DNA of 64,000 nucleotides from Astragalus membranaceus (taxonomy: Eukaryota > Streptophyta > Magnoliopsida > Fabales > Fabaceae), in NCBI GenBank assembly GCA_039519185.1, contig CM076854.1, forward strand, positions 162,927,434-162,991,433, given 5' to 3'. Positions 20,001 to 30,310 of this stretch are shown in pieces. The notes below the pieces were generated by a model. It did no database searches. It had not been told where the DNA came from and worked only from the letters and a program-made list of their open reading frames with translations. Position numbers and translations under genes: made by a program. How positions within the stretch are numbered: the stretch's first letter is position 1; each line of letters opens with the position of its first letter.

Positions 20001-21172
20001 TCTATCATATCATTAAGGTAAACCATACATCCCAGCCCAAGGTTTTAGATCACAGTTGTATCGCAATCCTTGATATTACGGACTAGAATAGTTAAATGCG
20101 GTCAAAGGTCAATGCAGTCTAAATTACGATCACATTGCGGCCATGCCAAGGCTAAATTGCATGGAGTTACCATTCTTATGGTGGTGGCACTGGCATACCT
20201 TTTATAAAAACAGTGTGTTGAGAGTCCTACACCGAATGTCATATAATTTGAAAAAGTATTTATAAGTTGGAGGCATCAAGCTTGAGTTTACCCTTTTCAT
20301 GTTGATTTAAGAGTAGATTTTTTAAAAAACAAAGAAAACAGGGAAGAAAACAGAAAATGATTATGCTAATCATACATATTTCTTTTATGGGTTTAATTTA
20401 TATACAGCGTCGTCATAAATTTTTTTTTACAACGTCAACCAATCACGAAATGACATGTTATAAAAATGATTTGACTTTCGCTCAACTAATTTAAAAGTCA
20501 CCCATACCATGAACTTTTATTGGTCGATGGTGTAATAAATTTTACGACGAATGTATACACCAATTAAACTCTTTTTTTATTTAACCAATTAGATACCAAA
20601 AAAAAAAATTAGAATGTCTATTGATATGGCATCTTCTTATAATCACGTACCTGCTTCTGCACCATGTTATACTTGGTTCTATTTCTGTGTGATATGCAAG
20701 TTTTGAGGCTGATGTGGAGAAAGATAAGGAAGGGTCTATTTATCCAATTCCTTTTCCACTTTTTTGCTTTGGTCCCTGCATAAGAATCATAGAATACAAA
20801 AACAGTTGTAAGGTCCAGTAATCTTATGTGTGTGTTGGCCCTTGAGTGTGGGAAGGGATTCTTGAAAATGTTGAGTGTCATAAAAATCCCAATGCTATTG
20901 TTATTTGATTCAAAATCAATATCATTCAATCTCTAGGCATAAATTCCTTTGCTCTAGAGTGACCATGTTGGCTTTAATTAAGAGAATTATTGTATATATC
21001 CACGAACCAAAAGATTTGAAATTCCTATCGATTTGTAGTATCATCTTCTCAAGGGTAAAGAATGTGAACTTCAAAGTAAGAATTTGTTAGAAGGATAAGG
21101 TATACTTTTATGGTAGGCTGCTCATTTTTATATCCAAAGAGCAATAGTGTCGACTGTTCAATAAGACTGCCA
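20001..21172. other. Intergenic, no gene seen
   Basis: AT-rich; a repeat-like patch at 20030-20180 with AAGGTTTTAGATCAC resembles decayed hAT MITEs. The minus ORF at 20618-20929 shows no domain. Confidence 0.4.
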
Positions 21173-21181
21173 TATAATTAA

Positions 21182-21500
21182 GGCTAAATTATAATTTTGG
21201 TTCCCCTATTTTCAAAAATTCAGACATTTGGTCCCCCAGTTTTAAAAAATCAAAGACATTTAATCCCAAGAGGAATTTTCAGTTTTTTATGGCTAATAAT
21301 CAAAGACATTTGGTCCCTCAATTTTAAAAAATCAAAGACATTTGGTCCCCCAATTTTAAAAAATCAAAGACATTTGGTCCCTCTTTGGACTAAATGTATT
21401 TGATTTTTTAAAATTGGGGGACCAAATGTCTGAGTTTTAAAATAAAGGGACTAAATATCTGAATTTTTGAAAATAGGGAGACCAAAACTATAATTTAGCC
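21182..21500. mobile_element. Mutator-type MITE with 9-bp target duplication
   Basis: 319 bp fold-back. Inverted ends start GGCTAAATTATAATTTTGG and extend over much of the element. The perfect 9-bp duplication TATAATTAA (21173-21181, 21501-21509) is diagnostic of Mutator-like transposition. Internal copies of TTTGGTCCC words. Confidence 0.92.
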
Positions 21501-21509
21501 TATAATTAA

Positions 21510-22111
21510 GTATGCAAATGAAAATTTAGTTTTACAAATAACAACTAAGTTTTTTTTGGGTTTCCCACATGTTCCCTTCACAAAAGTAATCTTGTTCGGG
21601 GTACTATCACACACTAAATGTAGACACCTCTCTCAACGGAAATTTCAATCTTAGTTCGTCATGTTGTGGGAGACTAGTCGAAGTCTCTTCTTGAGTGCGA
21701 GACTTACACCTATTTTTTTGAATATAACAAAAAATGAGCAGAATAAAATGTGTATGCACTAGAATTAACTAACAGTTTTAGTGACAAAGCTAATTTAACA
21801 AATTTTTGTCAAGTACAGACAGCAGCATGCGCATAAAACATATCATCAAATTCAAAATTCAAATGGTTAATGTTCTTGTAATGGATGAAATTAAGAAATT
21901 CAAAGCCCAAATGATAATAATTCACGGGCGTGCAAACAATCATATCTCTGTTCAAAGTCATGAGTTGTAAGAGATAGTGGGTATGGTAGTAAGACCACAT
22001 CACCTCCTAGAAATGACAATGCTGCATTACACGGATTAAAGGTTAAACAAGGGAAAATTATTTTCAACATCAATGCTATCGTTGAGGACAAGATGTTGAA
22101 ACACACGTAAC
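21510..22111. other. Intergenic, no gene seen
   Basis: No coding frame with family support. Ends at GTAAC (22107-22111), which borders the copia LTR. Confidence 0.45.
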
Positions 22112-22369
22112 TGTTGGAACTTCAGAATACACTTTCTTGAATACGGTTAGAAGACTTTAACAGAATATTAGCAGTGGTAAAAATTGATTAGATCAAAACA
22201 GTATTTGTTCTACAATACTGAGTAACAGGTGTGCATATATGGACACAACCTGTTACCTGCTCAGCCTGTTACAATGGGATGACATGGCAGTCACCAAAAA
22301 ATTAAAACTAAGCTTTCCTATTTACAGCTATCAGATACAAGCAAGGTCTAGTTTGAATTATCACCAATA
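22112..22369 (-). mobile_element. Ty1/copia 3' LTR
   Basis: On the minus strand it runs from TATTGG (decayed TGTTGG) to CCAACA, 258 bp. It is preceded by a purine-rich AATTAGGAGGTG polypurine tract and the RNase H reading frame, as expected for the 3' LTR of a minus-strand copia element. Confidence 0.75.
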
Positions 22370-22375
22370 CACCTC

Positions 22376-22801
22376 CTAATTCATACTAGCTAAACTTCTC
22401 ATTCCAATGTTATTTCTCATCTCTTCAAATCGTTTGATTTTCAGTGGCTTAGTTAGCAAGTCTGCTAAGTTACTTTCAGAGGTGCAGTATTCCAATTTCA
22501 GCTTCATCTTTGATACTTGATCTCTTAGAAAATGGAACTTTGTCTCAATATGTTTGCTCCTCCCATGAGCAATTGGGTACTTGGTTAGGTCAATAGCTGA
22601 TTTGCTATCAATCTTCAGTTTTATTGCATTGCTGGGCCTGATCTTCAGCTCATCCAGAAGCATGTCAAGCCACTGTGCTTGGCAGGCAGCCATAGCAGTA
22701 GCTATGTACTCAGATTCACAAGAGGAGAGTGCCACCACACTTTCCTTCTTTGAGCTCCAATTAATTGGTGCTTTTCCATACATGAAATATAGGCTGCTGT
22801 A
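22376..22801 (-). pseudogene. Ty1/copia RNase H domain, C-terminal half
   Basis: Minus-strand frame with WSSKKESVVALSSCESEY, SKHIETKFHFLRD and NLADLLTKPL, the classic copia RNase H motifs, ending at a stop a few bases before the LTR. The frame is shifted by one base against the part before it (at the YI-FMYG junction, about 22783), so the polyprotein is dead. The matching upstream part lies beyond the hAT insertion, at 25791-26105. Confidence 0.9.
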
Positions 22802-22809
22802 CTCTTCCT

Positions 22810-25782
22810 CAAGGTTGTCAGAATCGAGATTCTAGGTAGGATCGGAGAGGGGTCACAAGGTCGTGAATCGATGAATCGTAACACGAATCGTAAGATTCTA
22901 CCAATTTTTCAAAAACATATATCTAAGCATAAGGATTCATATATATGTCTACAAAACAACATATATTTCATAATCATTCAAAATTAAAACTCACATTCAG
23001 TACCAAATCCATAACACCAAAATTAAAACAAAAGCATAAGCAACTCAAAGTCTCAAAGATCAAATATTTCATAATCATTCAAGGGATTGTGACTTCCATC
23101 ATCTCTATCTTCATCTCCATCCTCATCTTTGCCTTCTTCATGTTCATCATCCAAATTCTCAATAACTTGAACATCCTCATCCCCTCTATCCAAATTCTCA
23201 ATAACTTGAACATAATCTCCTCCCAAGTCTTCATCCAAAGCTTCAGTACCTCCATCTTCTTCATTCATAACCCAATCATCATCGGATTCAATGTCAGCAA
23301 AGTCCATCTCATGTGTTTTTCTAGCTTTCTTTTTTTGGGACAATTTTGAATTAGCCATGACAAATACGACATCATTCATCGTTTGTTGCTTCAAACGATT
23401 TCTTCGTTTAGTATGAACCATTTCAAAGGCACTCCAGTTCCACTCACATCCCGATGAGCTACATGTCAAGCTTAAAATGCGAATTGCAAATCTTTGGAGT
23501 TCTGGACACTCAATACCAAAAGAATCCCACCAATCTGCCGGAGAAGTTTTATCAATGGTGTTTTTGGCCAATGGTGTACCAAAATACCCTCTCTGTTTCT
23601 TGAATTCTTGAAGTTGGATACTAATCATAGATTGTTCTTGAGGATCAACAATCATTCTTGTTAAACAATCCATTAAGCCTTTTTGGACCTCAATATCAGC
23701 TTTAAACCTTGGACCATAATGCATTTGAGGGTTAAGGAAATAGGCCGCAGCATGCAAAGGCCTATGGAGCATTTTGTCCCATCTATTATCAATTATCTTC
23801 CATATAGGCATGTAACTACAAATCAATGCAAATTGAGTTAATAAACAATTTTGAAAGATTATATAATAATAAACAATTTAAAAACAAAATTACCTTTTTT
23901 TGACACCATTAAAGGCCTTTTGTATCTCCTCCTTTGCTTGGTCCATTGCTTCGTAGATGAATCCCATGGCTGGTTTGGTATCACCATCAACCAAACGAAG
24001 CACTTTAATAAGAGGAGTCGCGCCCCTCAAGCAAATAACAATGTTCTTCCAAAACTTGTTATCTAAAACCATATCTTCAAGATCTTTCCCTTCTTGTGTC
24101 TTTGCATGTTTGGTGGCCTTCCATTCGGTGGAAGTAAACATTCTTATAAGAGCTTCCTTCTTCTCATGCAAGCACCCTAACGTAAGGTAGGATGTTGCAA
24201 ATCGTGTTGCCCCGGGTCTAATCAAATCGCTATTTTTTGTGAAATTATGCAAAAGAGAAATTAGGGAAGTTTTTTGATAAATGAAAGTTGTAAGTTTTTT
24301 ACCCCTGGGAATCGTCTCCCCATGAACCGGTATCTTTTCCAGGTCCTCGAGCATCAGATCAAGACAATGTGCCGCACATGGTGTCCAATACATTTTTTTC
24401 CTCTTTAGCATCAACATCTCACCAGCAGCTTTGTAATTTGCTGCATTGTCAGTCACTATCTAAATCACATTATCTTCTCCCACCTCTTGAACAATTGCAT
24501 CGATCATCTCGAAAATTTTATCAGCTGTTTTGGTTATTTTTGAAGCATCAACTGACTTCAAAAAAACCGTACCCTTGGAACTATTCACCAAGAAATTCAG
24601 AATTGTTCTCCTCCTCCTATCGGTCCATCCATCTGTCATTATAGTGCACCCAGTTGCCTTCCATTCAGCCCTATGATCTTCCAATGACTCATGCGTCAAC
24701 TTCATTTCCTCTTTCAGTAACTTCACCCTAATATCATTATAAGATGGGGGCTTAAACCCATTACCATGTTGTGCAATCTTATCACACATAATGCTGAACT
24801 CTTCACTCTTAACCACATTGAATGGTATGGCATTGTTATAAAAAAATATTGCAACTGCCCGCCATGCATCATCCCTCAAGCTCTTTTTTAACACAGCGTT
24901 GATGGTGGGTTGTGAGCTAAAACACCTCTTCTTAAATATATTCTCAGTTTCTTTCTCCATATGCTCATCCTCCAATTCTTTGTTTGTTTTCTTGATTAAA
25001 TTTTGTTGTAAATTAGTAACAATTTTGAGCATCTCGTGCTTGACTGCTTCAGGGACAGCCCTACATGATCCCACGTCTTTTTGAGTGCCTGCTAAGTGAT
25101 GTTTCAATCGGTAGACACCTCCAGATTGAATAACCTTATGGCAATACTTGCACTGAATTTTTTTGGTATTGCTATCCATAGCAATACCATGATTCCATGC
25201 TACATCACTTCGGTTACCTGCTGTATTTTTTGGGAGTACTTTTTTTCGTGGTGCAGGTGGGGCAGGAGCAGCACCAACAGCAGAGGGTCCAACACCAGCC
25301 ATGGAAGTGAGATGGAGAGAGAAGGTGCGTGAATGAATGGAGAAAATTGAATGAGGAAAACAGAGTATAAAACAGGGGAAAAGGTTGCGTGAATGTGGTT
25401 TGAGTTTCCAAATAAATAGGCATAATTTTGGAAGGCTAATGATGATTATGGGGAAGATGGGAGCTAATGATGATTATGGGGAAGATGGAAATGGAGTAAA
25501 TAAGCGGACCGTTGCTTCAGATTGCGCGAGAAAGGAAGCGTTTTCACGCTGGACGAAACCGGGTCGCGCGCTACTGAACCGGGTCACTGATCTAACCCGG
25601 AAAATCAAACGCCTTTTCCAAATCGTTCAGCATCACCGATACCACCGATTCCACGATTTCTCACGGCGATTCTACGCGAGTTGATGAATTTGCAATTCTG
25701 CCATGAATCAAGCACGGAGATGGCATGCGGAGTCGCAGAATCGTGCGATATTACGAGTTGCATCGCGATTCTGACAACCTTG
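22810..25782 (-). mobile_element. hAT (Ac-like) transposon, nearly intact
   Basis: 2973 bp with perfect 17-bp inverted ends CAAGGTTGTCAGAATCG and a perfect 8-bp target duplication CTCTTCCT (22802-22809, 25783-25790), both classic hAT features. The ends are rich in GAATCG/CGATTC words that probably bind transposase. It carries one transposase gene on the minus strand and sits inside the copia RNase H sequence. Confidence 0.95.
23053..25302 (-). pseudogene. hAT transposase, one in-frame stop
   Basis: Exon 1 is 25302-23894 and exon 2 is 23815-23053, with a 78-base intron with good GT/AG sites. The product is about 720 residues: an Ala/Pro-rich start, a BED zinc finger (CKYCHKVI then RLKHHLAG, residues 50-75), a DUF659-type RNase H-fold core (TDGWTDRRRRTILNFLV; TDNAANYKAAG; CAAHCLDLMLEDL), and the hAT dimerisation segment (CEWNWSAFEMVHTKRRNRL). 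An acidic tail of about 60 residues follows. A single TAG at 24459-24457, where a Gln codon is expected just before IVTDNAANY, is the only visible lesion. Binding of the element ends and cut-and-paste excision would be its role. Confidence 0.92.
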
Positions 25783-25790
25783 CTCTTCCT

Positions 25791-26105
25791 ATCTCCCTTA
25801 TCCCCACACCAATCTGCATCTGTAAAACCATACATCTCAGGATCAGATTTCTCCTTCAATCTGGGATACCAGATGCCATTGTCAGCAGTCCCTTTTATAT
25901 ACCTCAGAATGCGCTTTACTGCAAGCAAGTGTGAGGTCAAGGGCTTCTCCATGTATCTGCTTACAAGTCCAACACTGTAAGTGATATCTGGTCGTGTGTG
26001 ACACAGATATCTGAGGAATCCAACTAGCTGCTTGTAGAGTGTTGAATCTACAGGTTTTCCATTGCCTTCAGGAACCAGTTTTACAGAGGTATCTACAGGT
26101 GTGGC
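25791..26105 (-). pseudogene. Ty1/copia RT end and RNase H start, truncated
   Basis: Minus-strand sequence reads KLVPEGNGKPVDSTLYKQLVG-like RT C-terminus, then CHTRPDITYSVGLVSRYM, AVKRILRYIKG and FTDADWCGDKGDRKS, the start of copia RNase H. It is continuous with 22376-22801 across the hAT element. At about 26105 it stops abruptly against unrelated plus-strand sequence, so integrase, gag and the 5' LTR are gone. Confidence 0.88.
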
Positions 26106-26109
26106 TACC

Positions 26110-27064
26110 GTGGTTGTTTCAAGATCTTGAAGATGAAGATGGCTCGTTGATCCAGAAGGAACACGATCATCTCAACATCGTGTTTGGCAGTTTTGATCAA
26201 GATTCAGATCTTGAAACAATTGCTGTTGCTGCTCCACTGATTTCAATCACACCAGAATTTGATGAATCCATAGTCAAGATCGGAGAAATATCATGTCCTG
26301 TTGCTGCCAGCAATGACAGAAGTTCTTTCAAGAGGGATGCTGCATCAAAGATTGTGGATCTTGAATCCAACACTACGAAGGAGTTTGCTACTGAATGTGA
26401 CCCTGATTTTAACTCTGATGGTAACACTTGTACAAAAGAAGAATAAAGAATGGATCTCTGTAAACCGATGAGCACGTTCGTGAAAGAAATTGCGAAGGAG
26501 GAGATCGCCGTTGAATGGAACAATTCCTCTATTACAACGACTGATTTCACCCTTGCAGCAACCGGAAAGTCGACGCATCCAGATCTAGTTTATCATATCT
26601 CGCATGCGTTTGGCTTGGAAACCACCGTGTTGTCGCCGAAGAATACGACAGAGCACGGCTTTGCTGAGACGGCAACACCACAACTCAACGAAAAGCCAAC
26701 AGATCTGATCCGAGAAATTCTGCGACAATCTGGTTTCGTCTTCGATCCCGATGAAACTCCGCTAGAGAAGACGACTGAGAAGGCAACATCGCGACTCACC
26801 ACCTTCATTGATCATGGCGGAACACTCCAAGAATTTTCCTACTCCGGTGTTGAGTTCTCGTTTCAGTCAAGCATCACTTTGATTTTACTTCCTTGTTTTG
26901 ATTTCTTCATCTTAGATCTTAGCAAGCCAATACCCACGTCAACTCGTATTCGATCCATTCTGTTTCAATTAAGCACCGAGAGTATGGAGAGAAGAAGGAA
27001 GAAGGAAGTGGCGAAGACCAAACCACGACCTCCGCCGTCCAAGCCACCATATCCGCCGCCGCGT
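26110..27064 (+). pseudogene. Unrecognised ORF upstream of an LTR, one internal stop
   Basis: One frame of roughly 315 codons with a single TAA at 26444-26446; the frame on both sides is the same. The protein is acidic at first (FQDLEDEDG; FGSFDQDSDLE) and ends basic and proline-rich (RRRKKEVAKTKPRPPP). I recognise no domain. It lies just upstream of a polypurine tract and LTR, so it is either part of a non-autonomous retroelement or host sequence it has taken up. Confidence 0.4.
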
Positions 27065-27357
27065 TAGCTTCCTGGTTCGCGTTTGTCGTTGTGGATTCAG
27101 AATCGATCGAGTCAAGGGAGAAAGAAGGGCAAAAAGGGAAAACCCCAGAATTTGCAACTTCCTGGACCTAATGGGCCAGAACCTTGGGCCAGTCCATTTG
27201 AGGCCTTGCTTATTTGGGCTGATACTATGTTTTGTCTTTGTTATTTTTTTTAGTTCTCTTTTGTTGTTTTTTTTTTGCTTTATTCTAGTAATGTAATGGG
27301 AATAATTGCCTGTATTTCAAGCTGGTGTGATGATACCACTATCAGCTTGAGGGAGGC

Positions 27358-27598
27358 TATTAAAAATAATAGTTGCTTAGGAGGTGTTGCATTCTCTTAG
27401 AGACTAGTTAGTAATTTCTTAGTTAGTTAGTATTTCCTTGTGCTCTATATATAGAGCATCTTGTACTCACATTTAGTATCTTTTTCAATGTGATTCATTA
27501 TGAAGAGTTGTTACCTCTTTTGCCACATGAGTACTCCTATGCTCTCTACCTCTCATATGGGTTTGATCTATGCATGTATGATCCTATGATTCTTAACA
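27358..27598 (+). mobile_element. LTR of a copia-like element, with polypurine tract and PBS
   Basis: 241 bp from TATTAAAAATAA (decayed TG start) to TTAACA. Just before it is CAGCTTGAGGGAGGC, a copia-type polypurine tract; just after it TGGTATCAGAGCA (27599-27611), the initiator tRNA-Met primer-binding site. Having both means it ends one unit and begins another. A TATATATAG box lies at 27446-27454. Confidence 0.65.
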
Positions 27599-28395
27599 TG
27601 GTATCAGAGCAAACATGGTATCCTCCGTGAATTCCGCCGATTTTAGTTTCCTTTTTTTTAGTTTTCTTTTGTTTCATTCCTTTTTCTATTTTTTCAGTGT
27701 TTCTTTCGAGAGAATTTTTTATTTTCCTTGATATCCATTTTTTTGTTCCATGTTCCAGATTGTTCCTTCTAATGTTTCTGAAGATGATTTTGTTTACTTA
27801 TTTTGTTGATTCACAGTTGAGGTGTTGCTAGTTGCTACCACCTATTTGAGATATTATTCCTCTCTCAAAAAAAAACCGTTCGCCTCTCCTCTCTAGATTC
27901 GTTATCATCACCATCTTCAAATCTTTGGAATCTGAAACTGATGTACCTGGGGAATTTTTGACTGCGACTCGGGTCATTTGATTTCGATATTGCGACAGAA
28001 ACTAGTGTTTCGTTTATCTTCTAATTTTCTTCAGATTAGAGTCTCGGATAACCATCTTGTTACGGCGAAAAGGAGAGGACGAAATTTTGTTCAAGGCAAT
28101 AGGATTGATGACATGGATCCATTGAACGACGAGGGATTCGATGATTCTTCTTCTGTGGAGAGTGCCTTTTACGCGGAGGAGTTGGACCCTTTCGCTGGAA
28201 TCTGAGAAAGATCTACATCTTGGTCGTTGGCTTCTTGAATTGAAGGGTCGCGGTTCTACTGAGACAGGAAGCAAAGGATTTTGTTATTGGTGACAGAATT
28301 TCTTGATGGAGAATGTCTGGTAATTACAATCTATTTCTTGGTTTTGTAATTACTGCTACCATAGATTCTTTTGATGTATTGTTGGATTTGTATCA

Positions 28396-28536
28396 AATGG
28401 GTTATTGCTTAAACTTGGGTTGGAATCTGAGGTGTTTGTTGGTAATGCTTTGGTTAATACTTACTTGAAATTTGGATTGGTATTAGAGGCACATGAGGTG
28501 TTTGAGGAATTGTCTGTTACAAATGTTGTGCTCTAA
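28396..28536 (+). pseudogene. Pentatricopeptide-repeat (PPR) gene fragment
   Basis: 46 open codons reading GLLLKLGLESEVFVGNALV, then NTYLKFGLVLEAHEVFEEL, then a stop. VGNALVNTYLKFG followed by a VFEEL helix is the usual spacing of PLS-class PPR repeats in organelle RNA-editing and splicing factors. Only about one and a half repeats remain, with no start and nothing after the stop. It lies inside the retroelement, so it is probably a captured piece of a host transcript. Confidence 0.65.
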
Positions 28537-29034
28537 TGTGGGTGAGCTGTCTTTTATGTTCTTCCTTGACTAGATTATCTGTACATGTTGGTAGTATAGC
28601 TGCTGCTAGCTGTGTGTAATGGAGTGAGGCATCAATTGTTCAACTTGGATATTTATTTCTTGTGATGAACTAGATTTGGTTAGACCAACTAATCAAAAAA
28701 GATTTGGTCAGACCAAAGTGGAAGTGTATGGAGTTCCTCTCTTGGTGGTTCACTGCGTATCAGGCCAGTGTTTGTGTCTGGCTGATGGTGTGTTCCAGCA
28801 GCAATTGTGTGATTTGCCTAGTCTTGTCCTAATGTGTGCGTGTAGTTGCTGGAAGTGAAGACAAGAAATGAGACCAATTGTATTTCTTTTGGCTACATGA
28901 ATACTTAGATGAACGGGTGTTGGCTTTGGGGGAACTGGTGGCATATGGTTGTAACATGCCTTCTCCATTTTGAATAAATAAGAAAAAAGGTTTGATAGTG
29001 GCTTCGATCCTTTATCAACTAGTAGCATGTGCTT

Positions 29035-29370
29035 CTGCTATAAATGGTTAAGCATTGAGATTTTGCTTCTATCTTGAGTATTCTTGATGGTTAAGCTTGT
29101 TGCCTTAATTGGTTTTTCTGTTGTTGTTTGTGCTTCTGCCAAGTGGTTAAATTTTGAGGTATAGTTTCTGCTTGGTGGTTAAGCCTTTGGCCCTATGGCC
29201 CTGTTGATGTTTGCTTCTGCCCTATGGTGGTTAAGCGTTTTGCTTCCTTCAAGTGATTAAGCCTTGAGTTGTGGCTTTTGCTTGATGGTTAAGTGTTGGT
29301 TTGTTGCTTCCTCCGAGTGGTTAAACCTTGAGTTGTGGTTTCTGCTCGATGGTTAAGCATTTGTTGGCTT
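29035..29370. repeat. Degenerate about 63-bp tandem repeat
   Basis: Eight or so TGGTTAAG words alternate in two contexts (AAGTGGTTAA-CCTTGAG and GATGGTTAAGC-TTTG). The clearest pair, at 29256 and 29319, is 63 bases apart. Located in the 3' part of the element, before the polypurine tract. Confidence 0.6.
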
Positions 29371-29608
29371 CTTTGGCACTTGGATGGTTATATCCAAGAG
29401 TGGGTTTGTTGATTCTTTTGGAGTGAATGTTGTGGAGACGCTGGAAGAAGCTTGAAGGGGCCCAAAAGTTGGTCGAAGACTTCTAGGAACTATGCACCTC
29501 AGCTGCTACCAATTTGGAGTGTTCTTCTTTTTTGTTGTTTTTATAGTACCTTTGTATTGCTTATCCCAAACTGGAAGTGTTGTGAACATCTTCCAGCTTG
29601 CGGGAGGC

Positions 29609-29792
29609 TGTTAAAATATAGATAGTAAGCCCATTAGCTAGTAGTAAGGTCCATTAGTTGGTTAGTATATAAGGTAGATGGTAGACTCATTTATAACCTA
29701 ACCCTTCTCATTTTGTATCTTCACTACTTTTGATATAATAGATCTTTAAAAGCTTTTCTCTCTAATTTTTATGGATTACATGTTTTTTAACA
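29609..29792 (+). mobile_element. LTR at the right edge of the element
   Basis: 184 bp from TGTTAAAATATAG to TTTTTTAACA, with polypurine tract CGGGAGGC immediately before it. Its right end abuts the 3' end of the minus-strand ORF at 29787-30218, and its last bases provide that ORF's stop codon. Confidence 0.6.
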
Positions 29793-30218
29793 GTTTGTAT
29801 CAATGCGATTTTGGGTAGTAATAGATGTAGAAGTGATTTCAGCAGCCTCTTCTTCCCCTCCTTCTTCTTGATGGATACCATGTTCTATTTCTTGTTCTTG
29901 GGGTGGATCACTCTCTTCTTGATCAGGTGCATTAGAAGAACTCTGTTCTTCTTCTTCTTCTTGATGCATAACATTTTCTTCTTGCGGTGGAGAACTCTGT
30001 TCTTCACGGGTATTCAGAGAACGGCGTGACAGTAGAAGTTGTGCTTCAATCACGGTTTGGCCTAAGATAATGCCAAAATAGATATTATTGTCGTTCCGGG
30101 GTGGTCGCGGGGGATAAACGATGTCATCTTGAGCTCCAATATTCTGATACAATCGTAGCTCACCCCACCGTGTCCTAAATATCTTGCTCTGACTCAGAAG
30201 ACTCAGAAGTCTGGACAT
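29787..30218 (-). CDS. Truncated gene for an acidic protein, product unknown
   Basis: 143 codons. Residues 1-70 look structured (FRTRWGELRLYQNIGAQDD; RPPRNDNNIYFGIILGQTV); the rest is a Glu/Gln/Ser-rich tail. A TATA box (TATAAATA, 30300-30307 minus) and CT-rich leader precede the ATG, as in real plant genes. The last Cys codon and TAA stop both lie in the LTR that ends at 29792 (reading TGTTAA), so the natural 3' end has been cut off by that insertion. No family recognised; the rest of the gene was not found left of the element. Confidence 0.5.
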   Translation of the reverse strand: MSRLLSLLSQSKIFRTRWGELRLYQNIGAQDDIVYPPRPPRNDNNIYFGIILGQTVIEAQLLLSRRSLNTREEQSSPPQEENVMHQEEEEEQSSSNAPDQEESDPPQEQEIEHGIHQEEGGEEEAAEITSTSITTQNRIDTNC

Positions 30219-30310
30219 TCTAAATAATCTGATTGAGAGAGAGGGAGAGTGTGTTCAGAGAGTGAGAGTGAGAGTGAGGGAGAGCAAGATGGCGGTATAT
30301 ATTTATAGGA
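30219..30310 (-). promoter_or_regulatory. Promoter and leader of the acidic-protein gene
   Basis: CCTATAAATATATA on the minus strand followed by a CT-rich leader of about 50-60 bases (CTCTCCCTCACTCTCACTC), a common plant core-promoter layout. Confidence 0.55.

Larger units (their letters stand above)
27599..29608 (+). mobile_element. Internal region of a non-autonomous LTR element
   Basis: Runs from the Met-tRNA primer-binding site (27599) to a second polypurine tract CAGCTTGCGGGAGGC (29594-29608). No gag or pol motif. It contains a pentatricopeptide-repeat fragment (28396-28536), a short basic/acidic ORF (27978-28205) and a degenerate tandem repeat (29035-29370). The two bordering LTRs differ more than a normal pair would, so they may come from related but separate insertions. 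Confidence 0.5.

Noticed and set aside
25385..25980. Plus-strand ORFs of about 99 codons
   Set aside because: Shadows of the hAT end and of the antisense copia RNase H frame.
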